64,000 bases of DNA from CAVZYN01 sp963779515 (GCA_963779515.1 CAVZYN010000001.1:744001-808000), one strand, 5' to 3'; shown: positions 37,409 to 47,316, counted from the first letter of the stretch. Translations and numbers: made by a program. The notes: a model not told the origin generated them from the sequence alone.

Positions 37409-38446
37409 ATGACCAAAAAGCTCGACGCCCTGCGCAAAAAGTACGGCAAGGCCGGTGCCGCGGATGTCTTCGATCCCGAATTCAAGAAAGTCGCCGACGT
37501 CCTGTTCTCGGGCGATCGGCGCGCCAAGCCCTACGAAGGCGTCTCGACCTTTCTCGATGCGCCGCTTGCCGCCGACGCCCTCAAAACCAACTTCGCCGGC
37601 ATCGACCTCGCCCTGATCGGCGTGCCGATGGACCTCGGCGTCACCAACCGCTCCGGCAGCCGCCTCGGCCCCCGCGCCGTCCGCGCCATCGAACGCATCG
37701 GCCCCTATCACGAAGTCCACCGCGTCGTGCCGCGCAGCCTCGTCAGAATCGCCGACGCCGGCGATGTCCCCCTGCGCGGACGCTACAACCTCGAGGAAAG
37801 CCATCAGGACATCGAGGCCTACTACGCCAAGGTGGCCGCCGCCGGCGTTGCCCCCGTCAGCGTCGGCGGCGACCACTCCATCACCTTACCAATCCTGAAA
37901 GCCCTCGGCGCCAAACGCCCCGTCGGCATGATCCACATCGACGCCCACTGCGACACCAGCGGCCCCTTCGAAGGTTCGAAATTTCATCACGGCGGCCCCT
38001 TCCGCCAGGCCGTCCTCGACGGCGTGCTCGATCCCGAACGCACGATCCAGATCGGCATTCGCGGCAATTCCGAATTCCTCTGGGAGTTCTCCTACGACAG
38101 CGGCATGACCGTGATCCACGCCGAGGAATTCGACTCCCTCGGCCTCGAAAAGACGATCAAAAAGATGCGCCAGGTGATCGGCCGCGGCCCGGCTTACATC
38201 TCGTTCGACATCGACAGCCTCGACCCCGCCTTCGCGCCCGGCACCGGCACGCCCGAGATCGGCGGCCTCTCCTCGCGCGAAGCCATGGCGCTGATCCGGG
38301 GCGCCGCCGGCCTCGACATCATCGGCGGCGATGTCGTCGAAGTCGCGCCGCAATACGACGCCACCACCAACACCGCGCATGCGGGCGCTCAAATGCTGTT
38401 CGAAATCACCGCCGTCACCGCCATCGCCCGCGCCAAAAAGCGCTGA
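37409..38446 (+). CDS. speB: Agmatinase/arginase family ureohydrolase
   Basis: Manganese-dependent ureohydrolase. The metal-binding motifs are GGDHS near residue 155, DAHCD near 177 and SFDIDSLDPAFAPGTGTPE near 264-283. The 345-residue product includes an N-terminal extension of about 60 residues before the core (IDLALIGVPMDLGVTNRSG). Agmatinase (agmatine to putrescine and urea) is the usual annotation, but guanidinobutyrase or other guanidino substrates are possible. It is divergent from tetR and followed by a hairpin repeat. Confidence 0.88.
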   Translation: MTKKLDALRKKYGKAGAADVFDPEFKKVADVLFSGDRRAKPYEGVSTFLDAPLAADALKTNFAGIDLALIGVPMDLGVTNRSGSRLGPRAVRAIERIGPYHEVHRVVPRSLVRIADAGDVPLRGRYNLEESHQDIEAYYAKVAAAGVAPVSVGGDHSITLPILKALGAKRPVGMIHIDAHCDTSGPFEGSKFHHGGPFRQAVLDGVLDPERTIQIGIRGNSEFLWEFSYDSGMTVIHAEEFDSLGLEKTIKKMRQVIGRGPAYISFDIDSLDPAFAPGTGTPEIGGLSSREAMALIRGAAGLDIIGGDVVEVAPQYDATTNTAHAGAQMLFEITAVTAIARAKKR

Positions 38447-38450
38447 ACGT

Positions 38451-38516
38451 CCTTCTCCCCGTTTTTCGCGGGGAGAAGGTGGCGCGGCTTGGCCCGCCAA
38501 GCGCCGGATGAGGGGC
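38451..38516. repeat. Palindromic intergenic element, copy 1
   Basis: CCTTCTCCCCG (38451-38461) and CGGGGAGAAGG (38469-38479) form a perfect 11-base stem with a 7-base loop. A second small hairpin (CTTGG/CCAAG) follows, then GGATGAGGGG. The same order (CTCTCCC stem, then GGTGAGGGG) recurs at 42275. It begins just after the speB stop and could also act as a terminator. Confidence 0.7.
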
Positions 38517-38533
38517 GGCCACACGCGCCAACC

Positions 38534-40306
38534 TCACCGCGCATCAATCAACTTCAACTCGAGCAACCGCCGGTGAAAACTCAAGATCTCGTGCCGCTTC
38601 TTGCAGTCATTGTAGCGGCCTTCGCACGCCGCCATCAGCCGCAAGCGCTCGCGGTTCGGCTCCGACAGCGGCAGCCCCGCCTGCTGCAGCAGGATCGCCG
38701 GCAGATACGGCACATCGACCACGTCATGCGCCGGCAGCGCCGGGGCGCGATAGTTGATCGCATCGACGGCGTAGTAGGTCTGATACCCGATCGAGTCCGG
38801 CCCGATCGCCACCTCTTCGACGAGGGTATCCTCTGCAAACCCGAGCAACTTGCGCGTCGCCATCGGCTGATGATCGCCATAGTGCATGATCAGGATCGGC
38901 TCGCCCGGAAACCGCCGCGCGAGCTCCGCTTTCAGATGGTCATAGTCCATCTTCGCCATCGACACGCGGCGCAGATACTCGTGCATCTCGGGATCGGTTC
39001 CCGGCGCGCCGCCCGCCACCTCGACGCCGGGCTCGAACGCATAGTCGTAGGGCCAGTGCCCGGACATGGTCTGGATATACGTGAACAGCGGCTTTTGCGA
39101 CGTCTTGACGTGCCGCTCCAGCTCGTCGAGCGCATTGCCGTAGTAGAACCGGTCGCGTTCCATGGCGCTCGGCGCGCGCTGCGCCGTCTGGTCGAACACC
39201 TCTTTCAAGCCGATGGCGTCATAAAATCGTCCATTCGAGACGAAGTTCTTCTGCATCGGATAGAACAGCACATTGCGATAGCCGCAGCGGGCTAGCGTGT
39301 CCGTCAGCGTATCGCGCACCTTGCCGGCCAGCAGCGACTGCACGAACGGCCGCATGCCGCCGAACGAATGCGTCGACAGCCCCGTCAGGATCGAAAACTC
39401 CGTCAGCCACGACGCGCCGCCATAGGTTTCGACACGCAACTTGTGGATCGCGCCATCATGCGATTTGAACAGTGGATCGACGCTGTGATCGTAGCGCACG
39501 CCCGGCAGCAAACTCGGCTGCACGATTGATTCCTGATGGATCAGCACGATGTGCGGTGGCTTGTGCGCGGTCTCGCAGGCGCCCGCAACTGGGAACGGCG
39601 GCAACGACGCCGCTTTCGCGGCCTCGATCAGCTGCCCGCGCCACAGCGTCTCGGCCGTCTCCGCCCACGACGAATAGAACGACGAGACGTACATCGCGTC
39701 CCAATAGAACTGCGTCTGCCGCCGGTCGTATTTCGTTAGCCCCGTAATCGTCGCGATGCTCAACGCCAATACAACCGTCAGCGCCGCGCGCCACCGCCGC
39801 ACGCGCGTGCCATCCATGCGCCACGCGAGCCATCCGAGCATCGCGAGGATTGCGACGCCTGCGAGCAAACTCAGCACATGCCGCGGCGCTGCAAACCACA
39901 GATACGCGATCGTCGACCACGACCCGAGATAGAACACGAGATCGTAGGCATGCAGCACCATGCCGATCATCTTCAGCTTCGCCGCCGCGACGCCGTTGAC
40001 GAGCAGCACGAAACCCGTGACCGCGACGGCCGCGAACATGGCGCGCCGCGTCGCCAGCACCACCGTCGCCGCCAGCGCAAGCGTGATGGCCGCGGTGAAG
40101 ATCACATTGAGGAGCAGGCCTTCATAGACCCAGAACGAGGCGGCGATCAGCCCCGCGAGCAATCCCGCGATGCTCCAGGATTTCGCCGGCGAGAGCCAGC
40201 CGCGCGCCGCGTCGTCCGTATTGAGAAGGGTGGAACGCCGGCGCGTGGCGCCGATCGATGTCGGCACCGGACGGCGTCCAGGTACATTTCCTCCCGATGC
40301 TTCCAC
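38534..40306 (-). CDS. Membrane sulfatase-fold protein (LTA synthase/phosphoglycerol transferase-like)
   Basis: A 590-residue protein: about five transmembrane helices in residues 45-200, then an alkaline-phosphatase/sulfatase-type domain outside the cytoplasm. Visible core motifs are IVLIHQES near 255, GGASWLTEFSILTGLS near 303 (the serine is the likely nucleophile position), FTYIQTMSGHWPY near 412 and MHYGDHQP near 480 (metal-binding). Relatives transfer phosphoglycerol or phosphoethanolamine to envelope glycans or lipids. Nearby NdvA-like export genes make modification of periplasmic glucans a plausible but unproven role. Confidence 0.82.
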   Translation of the reverse strand: MEASGGNVPGRRPVPTSIGATRRRSTLLNTDDAARGWLSPAKSWSIAGLLAGLIAASFWVYEGLLLNVIFTAAITLALAATVVLATRRAMFAAVAVTGFVLLVNGVAAAKLKMIGMVLHAYDLVFYLGSWSTIAYLWFAAPRHVLSLLAGVAILAMLGWLAWRMDGTRVRRWRAALTVVLALSIATITGLTKYDRRQTQFYWDAMYVSSFYSSWAETAETLWRGQLIEAAKAASLPPFPVAGACETAHKPPHIVLIHQESIVQPSLLPGVRYDHSVDPLFKSHDGAIHKLRVETYGGASWLTEFSILTGLSTHSFGGMRPFVQSLLAGKVRDTLTDTLARCGYRNVLFYPMQKNFVSNGRFYDAIGLKEVFDQTAQRAPSAMERDRFYYGNALDELERHVKTSQKPLFTYIQTMSGHWPYDYAFEPGVEVAGGAPGTDPEMHEYLRRVSMAKMDYDHLKAELARRFPGEPILIMHYGDHQPMATRKLLGFAEDTLVEEVAIGPDSIGYQTYYAVDAINYRAPALPAHDVVDVPYLPAILLQQAGLPLSEPNRERLRLMAACEGRYNDCKKRHEILSFHRRLLELKLIDAR

Positions 40307-40461
40307 GTTGACGCCGCACGCCTCTGCTCAAGCGCCAGCCTAACGCCGCGCGACCGATATCATGACTACTCTGGATGAACCGCTCCTGAAAGCCGATGTC
40401 GCCGGTTCGGTTAGTGCGGTGCGGCTGGTGCCGCACTGCACAAGATCGACAGTAGGCAAGT

Positions 40462-42201
40462 TCAGGCGAGAGCCGGGGCCTTCGCCGTCTCCTCATCCTC
40501 CGGCTTGGTCGGCTCGGTGAAGCCGCCCTCCGCGACGAGGCGTGCGAACAGACCACGCTGGTTGATCAACTCGCGGAACTTGCCGCGCTCGATGATCCGG
40601 CCCTGATCCAGCACCAGGATCTGGTCGGCATCGGCAACCGTGGACAGGCGGTGCGCGATGATGAAAGTGGTGCGTCCCTCCCGCAGCGCGTCGAGCGCCC
40701 GCTTGATCTTGCCTTCGGTCTCGGCGTCGAGCGCGCTGGTTGCTTCATCCAGGATCAGGATCGGCGCGTCCTTCAGGATCGCGCGCGCCACCGCGATGCG
40801 CTGGCGTTCGCCGCCCGAGAGCGACAAGCCGCGTTCGCCGATCACGAATTGATAGCCGTCCGGCTTCTTCATGATGAAGTCGTGCGCCTCCGCCATCCGC
40901 GCCGCCCGCTCGACCTCCTGATCGGTCGCATCGGGTTTGCCGACGCGGATATTCTCCGCGATCGTGCGGTTGAAGAGGCCGGCGTCCTGGAACACCACCG
41001 CGATCGAGCTTCTGAGCGACTCGAGCGTTGCCATGCCGATATCATGGCCATCGACGTAGATCGTGCCGCTGTTAGGTTCGCGCATGCGCTGCAGCAGCGC
41101 GAGCGTCGTTGTCTTGCCCGAGCCCGTCGGCCCGACCAGCGCATAGGTCTTGCCCTGCGGCACATCGAAAGAGAGATCGAACACGCCTTGGCTGCCGGGA
41201 CCGTAGCGGAAACCAACATTCTCGTAGACGACGCGGCCCTGGACCGCTGGCAGCGGTACCGACCCTGGCTTTTCGACGACGCCGGCCTGCGCATCGACCA
41301 GCTCGAAATACGACCGCAGCGTCGGTGCCGCCTGATAGGTGCGCAGCACGAAGCCCGAGAGCTGATCGAGCTTGCCGATCAGCAACCCCGCGAATCCGAC
41401 GAACGAGACGATCGCGCCGACCGTCAGCTCGCCGCGCGAGGCAAAAATCGCGCCCATGCCGAACACCATGACCATCGTGATCGTCGCCGAGGCCCGCGTC
41501 AGCACGGTCATCAGGCCCCACCACGTCAGCACCGGATATTGCGCCGTCAGCAGGTCCTTCATCACCGAGCGCATCGCTTCCATCTCGGCGCCGAGCCGCG
41601 TGTAGCTCTGCACCACCGTGACGTTGCCAAGCACGTCGCCGACGCGCCCGAACACGTTGTTATGGTAGGTCTCGACCTGCGCCTGACCATCGCTCGTCTT
41701 GTTGACGATCAGCAGATTGATGCCAACGTAGACGATCGCCAGCACCGCCAGGATCGCCGTCATGCGCATGTCCATACGCATCGCCGTCGGCACCAGGATG
41801 ATGATACCGACAATCGCCGACAGCTGCTCGCGCAGAAACGACAGCCACAGCCAGAACAGCTGATCGCTACCCGACAGGATCGAGCGCACGACCGCGCCCG
41901 AACCCTTTTCCGCGTGATAACTGATTGGCAGTGTGATCGCGCGCTCGAACGCGAGCCCCATGGCCTGCAGCCGATGGCGATGCGCGAGCCGATCCGCCGC
42001 CACCGCCACGATCACGCTCGCGATGATGCCGAGAAACCCAAGCGCCGCCCACAGCCCGATGATCGGAAACGCGCCGTCTCCCTTCGAGAGCGCATCGACC
42101 ACCCAGCCGAACAGTACCTGCTCGTAGACCTGGATCGCGGCGATGACCATGCCGGCGATCACCAGCAGTACGGTTTGGGCGGTGTCCTTGCCAAAGATCA
42201 T
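40462..42201 (-). CDS. Fused ABC exporter (permease + ATPase), NdvA/ChvA-like glucan exporter
   Basis: A 579-residue half-transporter: six transmembrane helices (residues ~10-300) followed by an ATPase with Walker A GPTGSGKTT, signature LSLSGGERQRIAVARA, Walker B ILILDEATSALD and H-loop IIAHRLST, all intact. The overall pattern resembles the cyclic beta-1,2-glucan exporters NdvA/ChvA of Hyphomicrobiales. The start at 42201 (MIFGKDTAQTV) is the first good ATG; the frame continues upstream towards a palindromic repeat, so the true N-terminus could be a little longer. Confidence 0.85.
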   Translation of the reverse strand: MIFGKDTAQTVLLVIAGMVIAAIQVYEQVLFGWVVDALSKGDGAFPIIGLWAALGFLGIIASVIVAVAADRLAHRHRLQAMGLAFERAITLPISYHAEKGSGAVVRSILSGSDQLFWLWLSFLREQLSAIVGIIILVPTAMRMDMRMTAILAVLAIVYVGINLLIVNKTSDGQAQVETYHNNVFGRVGDVLGNVTVVQSYTRLGAEMEAMRSVMKDLLTAQYPVLTWWGLMTVLTRASATITMVMVFGMGAIFASRGELTVGAIVSFVGFAGLLIGKLDQLSGFVLRTYQAAPTLRSYFELVDAQAGVVEKPGSVPLPAVQGRVVYENVGFRYGPGSQGVFDLSFDVPQGKTYALVGPTGSGKTTTLALLQRMREPNSGTIYVDGHDIGMATLESLRSSIAVVFQDAGLFNRTIAENIRVGKPDATDQEVERAARMAEAHDFIMKKPDGYQFVIGERGLSLSGGERQRIAVARAILKDAPILILDEATSALDAETEGKIKRALDALREGRTTFIIAHRLSTVADADQILVLDQGRIIERGKFRELINQRGLFARLVAEGGFTEPTKPEDEETAKAPALA

Positions 42202-42274
42202 GGCAACGGACCGGCGATAGACTTCGGAGGTGGGCAGGCGGGCTTTGGATGGTCGGTCGATGGCGAACTCTTCT

Positions 42275-42318
42275 CCCTCTCCCGCGTGTGCGGGGAGAGG
42301 GTCGGGGTGAGGGGCGGC
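42275..42318. repeat. Palindromic intergenic element, copy 2
   Basis: CCCTCTCCCGC (from 42275) pairs with GCGGGGAGAGGG (42290-42301) around GTGT with one bulged base, followed by TCGGGGTGAGGGG. Same layout and orientation as the element at 38451. It lies between the methyltransferase-like gene and the ABC exporter gene on the minus strand. Confidence 0.7.
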
Positions 42319-42330
42319 GTCAAAGGAGAT

Positions 42331-42900
42331 TTACTTCACCTTTTTGAAGATATGCAGGGTTTTGTATTTCCCCGCATCCACAAATCCACGGCTCTTGATT
42401 AACTCGCGGCCGGCCGCCTCGCCCTTATCGTAGGCGAAGCTCCCCGTATAAAAATGGATCTCGCCGCCGGCCCTGAGCTTGTCGGCCAGCACCAGCGTCA
42501 TGTCGGTGTCCGTCAGCGCGCCGTACTTGTCGTTCTCGGCAGTGCGGTATTCGCCGATATGGAACAGCGTCGCATAATCGAGATCCGGCATCAGCCGCTT
42601 GTCGATCTGATAGATGTCGCCGAAGTAGCATTTGTAGGAGAACCCGAGCTTGGCGTTCTCGATCAGGAGCTTCACGTAGTCGTCGTACTCTTCCTTGCTG
42701 GCGGTGATGCCGAACACGTGGTTGCCGGAATCGTTCGCCGCCGTCTTCAGGCCGACGATGTGGTGGTTGCCGGTGCCCATATGGAAGATGTCTTTGTTCT
42801 TGATCTTTTTCTCCTCGAGATAGTCGAGGAAATGGATGTCGCAGGGGCACTGCTTTTCATCCAGGCTCCATGTCGCATTCCAGTAATTCAGTTTGGCCAT
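42331..42900 (-). CDS. Conserved hypothetical, possibly a Rossmann-fold methyltransferase-like protein
   Basis: A 189-residue protein I cannot assign to a named family. The order of elements resembles a small class I methyltransferase: a hydrophobic strand followed by a glycine loop (DIFHMGTGNHHIVGL, residues ~38-52), a second strand-helix (HVFGITASKEEYDDYVKLL), and an acidic strand (KCYFGDIYQIDKRLMPDLDY). Lysine and tyrosine content is higher than in the neighbours. It lies about 50 bases downstream of the fused ABC transporter gene on the same strand, so it may be in that operon. Confidence 0.55.
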   Translation of the reverse strand: MAKLNYWNATWSLDEKQCPCDIHFLDYLEEKKIKNKDIFHMGTGNHHIVGLKTAANDSGNHVFGITASKEEYDDYVKLLIENAKLGFSYKCYFGDIYQIDKRLMPDLDYATLFHIGEYRTAENDKYGALTDTDMTLVLADKLRAGGEIHFYTGSFAYDKGEAAGRELIKSRGFVDAGKYKTLHIFKKVK

Positions 42901-42951
42901 TGCGTCCTCCGATCTCTCGCCGCGCTCAGCGCGGATAAATTTTTTAAATCT

Positions 42952-44718
42952 TCAAACCAGTTCCGGCACCTTTGCCGGCCGCAGCACCGCGCCCCGCTCG
43001 TCGCGGGTCAAAATCAGCTGCCGGTCGTAGAGCCCATCCTTGACTGTTCTCTGTCCGAGACTGATCACGGTCGCCCCGTTTAGTCCATCCCGCAGCGCCC
43101 GCCAGACGCTGGTTTGTGCCGTTTCCTCGAGCGCAGACAAGGCGTCGTCCAGGATCACCACGTCTGGCCGGTGCACGAGGAGCCGGGCGATGGCGATGCG
43201 CTGGCGCTCGCCGCCCGACAGCAATTGATCCCAGCGGGCAAGTTCGTCGACCCGTCCGATCAGATCGCCAAGCCCGACCGCGGTCATCGCAGCCCGGATC
43301 TCGGTGTCGCTGACAGTGTAGTCGGCAACGGGATAGCTCAGCACATCGCGTAGCGTTCCGAGCGGCACATACGATTTCTGCGGCGTCACCATGATGCGCG
43401 AACTTTTCGGCACGCTGATCTTGCCGCTGGCCGGCGACGCAAGGCCCGTCAGCACCCGCACCAGCGTTGATTTGCCGAGGCCTGAATCGCCGGCGATATA
43501 GAGGCTCTCGCCCGGCTTGATCGCGAGGTCCAGCGGCGCCATCAGCCGCTTGCCGCTTGCATCGATGATCTCGAGCTTTTCGGCCGCGATCGTGCCCGCA
43601 ACTGTCTCCGTCAACCGTCCGTTGCCCCTGCTGATCAGCGCGTCGGTCGCCTCGCTCGCATGCACGATGTCCATCACGCGCCGCGCCGAGGCATACCACT
43701 CCGCGATGCGGTTGTAGTTATCAACCAGCCAAGAGATCGCGATCTGCACCTGCACGAAGGCTGCCGCCAACTGCGTCACTTGACCGAGCGTCAGATCGCC
43801 CGCCAGATACTTCGGTGCGGCAAACAACAGCGGAACAATGGGGATCATCGGTCCCGACGAATTGGTGATCCACGTCACGTGGCCGTGGCTGCGGACGATC
43901 TCGAGCCAGCGCCCCACCACCTGATCGTAGAATTTGCCGAGCGTCGCCTTCTCGTGGTTCGCGCCGTTCATCAGCGCGATGCTCTCGGCGTTGTCGCGCA
44001 GCCGCATCATCGCGAACCGGAAATAGCCTTCCGACTCGTTCTTGCGGCCGACGCGCCCAACCAGCGGCCCGCCGATCCACAGCATGATCAGCGAAGCGGT
44101 AACACCGTAGGCCAGCGCCAGCACCACCATGTACGCCGGGATCGTGACGCCGCCGAGCGTATAGGAGCCGCCGACCGTCCACAGGATCGAGATAAACGCG
44201 ATGCCGCCGATCACCGCCGAGAACAAGCCGATCCCGAGATCGACCACGACCTCGGTCGCCCAACGCGTGTCGTCGGAGATGCGGTACTCGGGGTTCGGCG
44301 GCTCCAGCCCCGAGACGTTCATATGATAAAAGCGTTGCTTGTCGAGCCAGCGGTCCAGCAGGTTCTCGACCAGCCATTGCCGCCAGCGCACCTGCAGTGT
44401 CTCGCGCGCGAGCACGATCCCGACGCCGACCGCCGCCATGCCCGCGATGATGAGCGGGAATTGCCAGACCGCTGCCGTGAAGGCGACGAGATCACGCTTT
44501 TCAAGCGCGTCGAAGAAGACGCGATTCCAGTTGTTGAGGGCGACCGTCGCGTAGGTCGAGAGCACCAGGCACGTTGCCAGCGCCGCCGTCAAAAACCACG
44601 CCCGCTTGGCGGTCGCGCCGGTCCAGAACGCGCCCGCAAAGCGGCCAAACGCCTTGACGATGCGGGCGTCGAGATGGAAACCCTGGGCTTCTGGGGCGGG
44701 TGGGGTGTGGTCGGTCAT
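42952..44718 (-). CDS. Fused ABC transporter of the YddA/SbmA-like type with altered ATPase residues
   Basis: A 588-residue protein: an ABC_membrane_2-type permease (about residues 30-345; YATVALNNWNRVFFDALEKR, GGSYTLGG) followed by an ATPase with Walker A GDSGLGKST and signature LLSGGERQRIAIAR intact. The Walker B reads VVILDDALSALEE, with Asp where the catalytic Glu is usual, and the H-loop reads VISLGQRT, with Gln for the switch His. Relatives import or export peptides, cobalamin-like compounds or long-chain fatty acyl groups. The double substitution predicts slow or no ATP hydrolysis. Confidence 0.88.
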   Translation of the reverse strand: MTDHTPPAPEAQGFHLDARIVKAFGRFAGAFWTGATAKRAWFLTAALATCLVLSTYATVALNNWNRVFFDALEKRDLVAFTAAVWQFPLIIAGMAAVGVGIVLARETLQVRWRQWLVENLLDRWLDKQRFYHMNVSGLEPPNPEYRISDDTRWATEVVVDLGIGLFSAVIGGIAFISILWTVGGSYTLGGVTIPAYMVVLALAYGVTASLIMLWIGGPLVGRVGRKNESEGYFRFAMMRLRDNAESIALMNGANHEKATLGKFYDQVVGRWLEIVRSHGHVTWITNSSGPMIPIVPLLFAAPKYLAGDLTLGQVTQLAAAFVQVQIAISWLVDNYNRIAEWYASARRVMDIVHASEATDALISRGNGRLTETVAGTIAAEKLEIIDASGKRLMAPLDLAIKPGESLYIAGDSGLGKSTLVRVLTGLASPASGKISVPKSSRIMVTPQKSYVPLGTLRDVLSYPVADYTVSDTEIRAAMTAVGLGDLIGRVDELARWDQLLSGGERQRIAIARLLVHRPDVVILDDALSALEETAQTSVWRALRDGLNGATVISLGQRTVKDGLYDRQLILTRDERGAVLRPAKVPELV

Positions 44719-44819
44719 GTCCAGAGCTTATAGGCGGCGAAACGCTCGGGCCGCCAGGGTGGGTCGCAATCGTCCCCCCAATGCCATCCCGCGCCTGAAG
44801 CGAGTATGAACGGGCCGGT

Positions 44820-47177
44820 TCAGGGCGTCTTTGGAGTGTTAAGTTGTGCCCAGGCCCCCGGCAACGGCCTGAAGACGAACCGCAGAGTGTGCGTGCCTTT
44901 CGGCACCTCAACGGCGCGGAACATCACATTCGCCTTGAGAACGGGGACGGGCTGACCATCCACCTCGGCAAACCACCAGGGATGCCAGAGGTCGTTGAGG
45001 ACCACCCAGCCGCCACGGGCGCTGGTTGCCTCGACCACGACCTCGGTGTTGCGATAACTGACGATCCGCACCCGATCCGGCTCCTTCGGTAACGCGCCCA
45101 TGCCGGAGAGATAGATCGTCCCCCGCGCCGCGCCATCGAGCAGCACCGTCCGCCGCGGATCAAATCCCGATGGCCATTGCCCCGACGTCAGCATCGCCGC
45201 GAAGTCGGCACCTTGCGTCATCGCAACGAACATCACGCGTGGCAGCGCGCTTGGGTTCTCATAGATCACGACATCCGCCTTGCCCGCGATGGCTTTCAGA
45301 TCGCCTGGCTTCAACGTCTTGTCGATCTGTTCGATCGGCGCGCCACTCGCCACATAGCGCAGTCCGAGGAGATCCGCGAGCACACCCTTGTACGATCCAA
45401 ACAGCGGCGCGATTTTGCGCTGATCCGGAAGGCCAACCGTATCTTCGGCACCCGTCGCCTCCGAGTAGAGCCGCAGCCGCACCGGATTGTATCCGAGTGT
45501 GTTCTCCAGCTCGTGCGCCATCGACACGTTCGGCCAATGGAACCCGAGCCCCAGCAGCTCGATACGGTCGCGCCGCGTCTCGCTCCGGCCCTCCGCGACC
45601 TTCTTTTTCAATGTCGTGATCGTCGGATCCTGCGTCGCCGGCTGCAACGCGTCGTAGACCTTTGGCGGCAAGGCCGACGACGTCGTTGGGCCGTTGTTGT
45701 ACCCAAGATCCGCCGCCGTCACGCCCGCCAGCGCCAACCCCGCGACCCACGGCTCCAGCGCGATCCGCTCACGCGCCATCGAGATCGCGACAGCGCCCGC
45801 ACCGATCGCGATCAGCGCCGTCACCAGCGGTGAGGGGAGGAGCGCCACGCGATCAATGCGGAATCCGAGCACAATCGCAACCAGCAGGGCCGCGATCATG
45901 ATGCCGCCCAACAACGCGCCATGCTCCCGCGCGATCCCGCGCCACGGCTCCGCGAACAGCCGATGTGCGGCATAGCCCGCCAGAACCGCCAGGCACATAT
46001 TGATGAGAAACGCCGCATCCGCTGGCCGGCGATAGAAATTCACGCCCGGCAGCAGCTCGAACATCACGCGGAACACCGGCGTGTACCAGCCGAGCGCATA
46101 GAGCAGCATCAGCGCCAGGGCCACGACCCAGAAGCGGATTTCACGCGCCCACAGTACGCCGCGCAACGCCGCGATCCCGATCAACGCCAGCGGAATGATG
46201 CCGATATAGATCTGCCCCATGTTCTGCGCGATGTAGATCCCGGTATCGTTCCACGCAAAACTCGGCGGCCCCCAGTAATCCTCCATCCGCCCCGCCGCGC
46301 CGAAGATCTGCGGAAACAGCAACGTCAGCAGCAATGCCGGGTGCAGCGAACCACGCCCCGCGCCGATATAGTCGATCGCTGGCCGGTTGCTCTCGGCTGC
46401 CAGCAATGCTGTCAGCGCGACCGGTATCGCAACCAGGGCTGCGCCCGCGATGCCCGCTATCACAAGTGGTTTCCACGCGCGCCGCACGAACGCGCCACGC
46501 TGATCCGCCGCCCACCACTGCCACAGCACGTATCCGATCAGCAGATACACCGCGAGCAAGCCGACCTGATCGCGCCCGAGCACGATGAACGCCGCCATCA
46601 CGCCCGCCGCAAGGCCATACCAGAGCGACCCGCGCGCCAGCGCCCGATCGAGAAACAACAGCACGAACGGCAGATACGCGAGGCTCAGCACCTGCCCCGT
46701 ATGCTGCACCCGCCACGCCATCGCACCACCAAACGCGAACACCAGTCCGCCGATCAGCGCGCCCGCCCAATGCCAGCGCCGATCTCGCATCCACAGCATC
46801 AGGGCGGCCGCCCCCGCCAGCTCCGCCAACAGCACCGTTACGTCCACCGCCCACAAGCTCGGCGAGCCATTCACTAGTGCCAGTAGCAAAAACGGCGGCG
46901 AAAAGATCATCGACTGCGGATCCGCGATCTGCGGGTGGCCTGCGAACACATACGGATTCCAGAACGGACTCTCGCCGCGCGCGAGGCTCTGCGCCAGGAA
47001 CTGGATCTGTGGTTGGAAATGCGCCTTCGCATCCCACGGGATCGTGACGGTCCCGGAGAGCCACGGCCACGTCATCGCCACCCATCCCACCACCAGCGCC
47101 GCCAACACTGGCACGACCGGCCACCGCGCATTCGGCTCAAACGCGCGCATGTGAGAAGCAATCGAACGCGGCTGCAT
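44820..47177 (-). CDS. Large multi-spanning membrane protein (YfhO-like)
   Basis: A 785-residue protein with about 12 hydrophobic helices in the first ~550 residues and a soluble C-terminal domain. Features fit the YfhO/GT-C-like family: PWDAKAHFQPQIQFLAQSL after the first helix, the loop SPFWNPYVFAGHPQIADPQS, and a C-terminal beta-rich GGWVVLNDLWHPWWFAEVDG. YfhO-type proteins add glycosyl groups to envelope polymers. The ATG at 47177 has GGGGAAA upstream; an earlier in-frame start at 47333 would overlap the divergent b561 gene. Its substrate is unknown. Confidence 0.82.
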   Translation of the reverse strand: MQPRSIASHMRAFEPNARWPVVPVLAALVVGWVAMTWPWLSGTVTIPWDAKAHFQPQIQFLAQSLARGESPFWNPYVFAGHPQIADPQSMIFSPPFLLLALVNGSPSLWAVDVTVLLAELAGAAALMLWMRDRRWHWAGALIGGLVFAFGGAMAWRVQHTGQVLSLAYLPFVLLFLDRALARGSLWYGLAAGVMAAFIVLGRDQVGLLAVYLLIGYVLWQWWAADQRGAFVRRAWKPLVIAGIAGAALVAIPVALTALLAAESNRPAIDYIGAGRGSLHPALLLTLLFPQIFGAAGRMEDYWGPPSFAWNDTGIYIAQNMGQIYIGIIPLALIGIAALRGVLWAREIRFWVVALALMLLYALGWYTPVFRVMFELLPGVNFYRRPADAAFLINMCLAVLAGYAAHRLFAEPWRGIAREHGALLGGIMIAALLVAIVLGFRIDRVALLPSPLVTALIAIGAGAVAISMARERIALEPWVAGLALAGVTAADLGYNNGPTTSSALPPKVYDALQPATQDPTITTLKKKVAEGRSETRRDRIELLGLGFHWPNVSMAHELENTLGYNPVRLRLYSEATGAEDTVGLPDQRKIAPLFGSYKGVLADLLGLRYVASGAPIEQIDKTLKPGDLKAIAGKADVVIYENPSALPRVMFVAMTQGADFAAMLTSGQWPSGFDPRRTVLLDGAARGTIYLSGMGALPKEPDRVRIVSYRNTEVVVEATSARGGWVVLNDLWHPWWFAEVDGQPVPVLKANVMFRAVEVPKGTHTLRFVFRPLPGAWAQLNTPKTP

Positions 47178-47316
47178 GGATTTCCCCGATGTTCTTATTT
47201 GCTCTATAGCGCCGAACCGGGCCCAAGGGCAGAGCAATACATGACGTGTTGCCAACGGTCGCGAAGTCGGTTCGAATGGCGGCTTATTCGAGCGCAAGAA
47301 TTTTGAGGTCCCCAAC

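Noticed and set aside
40651..42402. Long plus-strand open frame opposite the NdvA-like exporter
   Set aside because: It is a complementary-strand shadow; the ABC exporter on the minus strand has all ATPase motifs.
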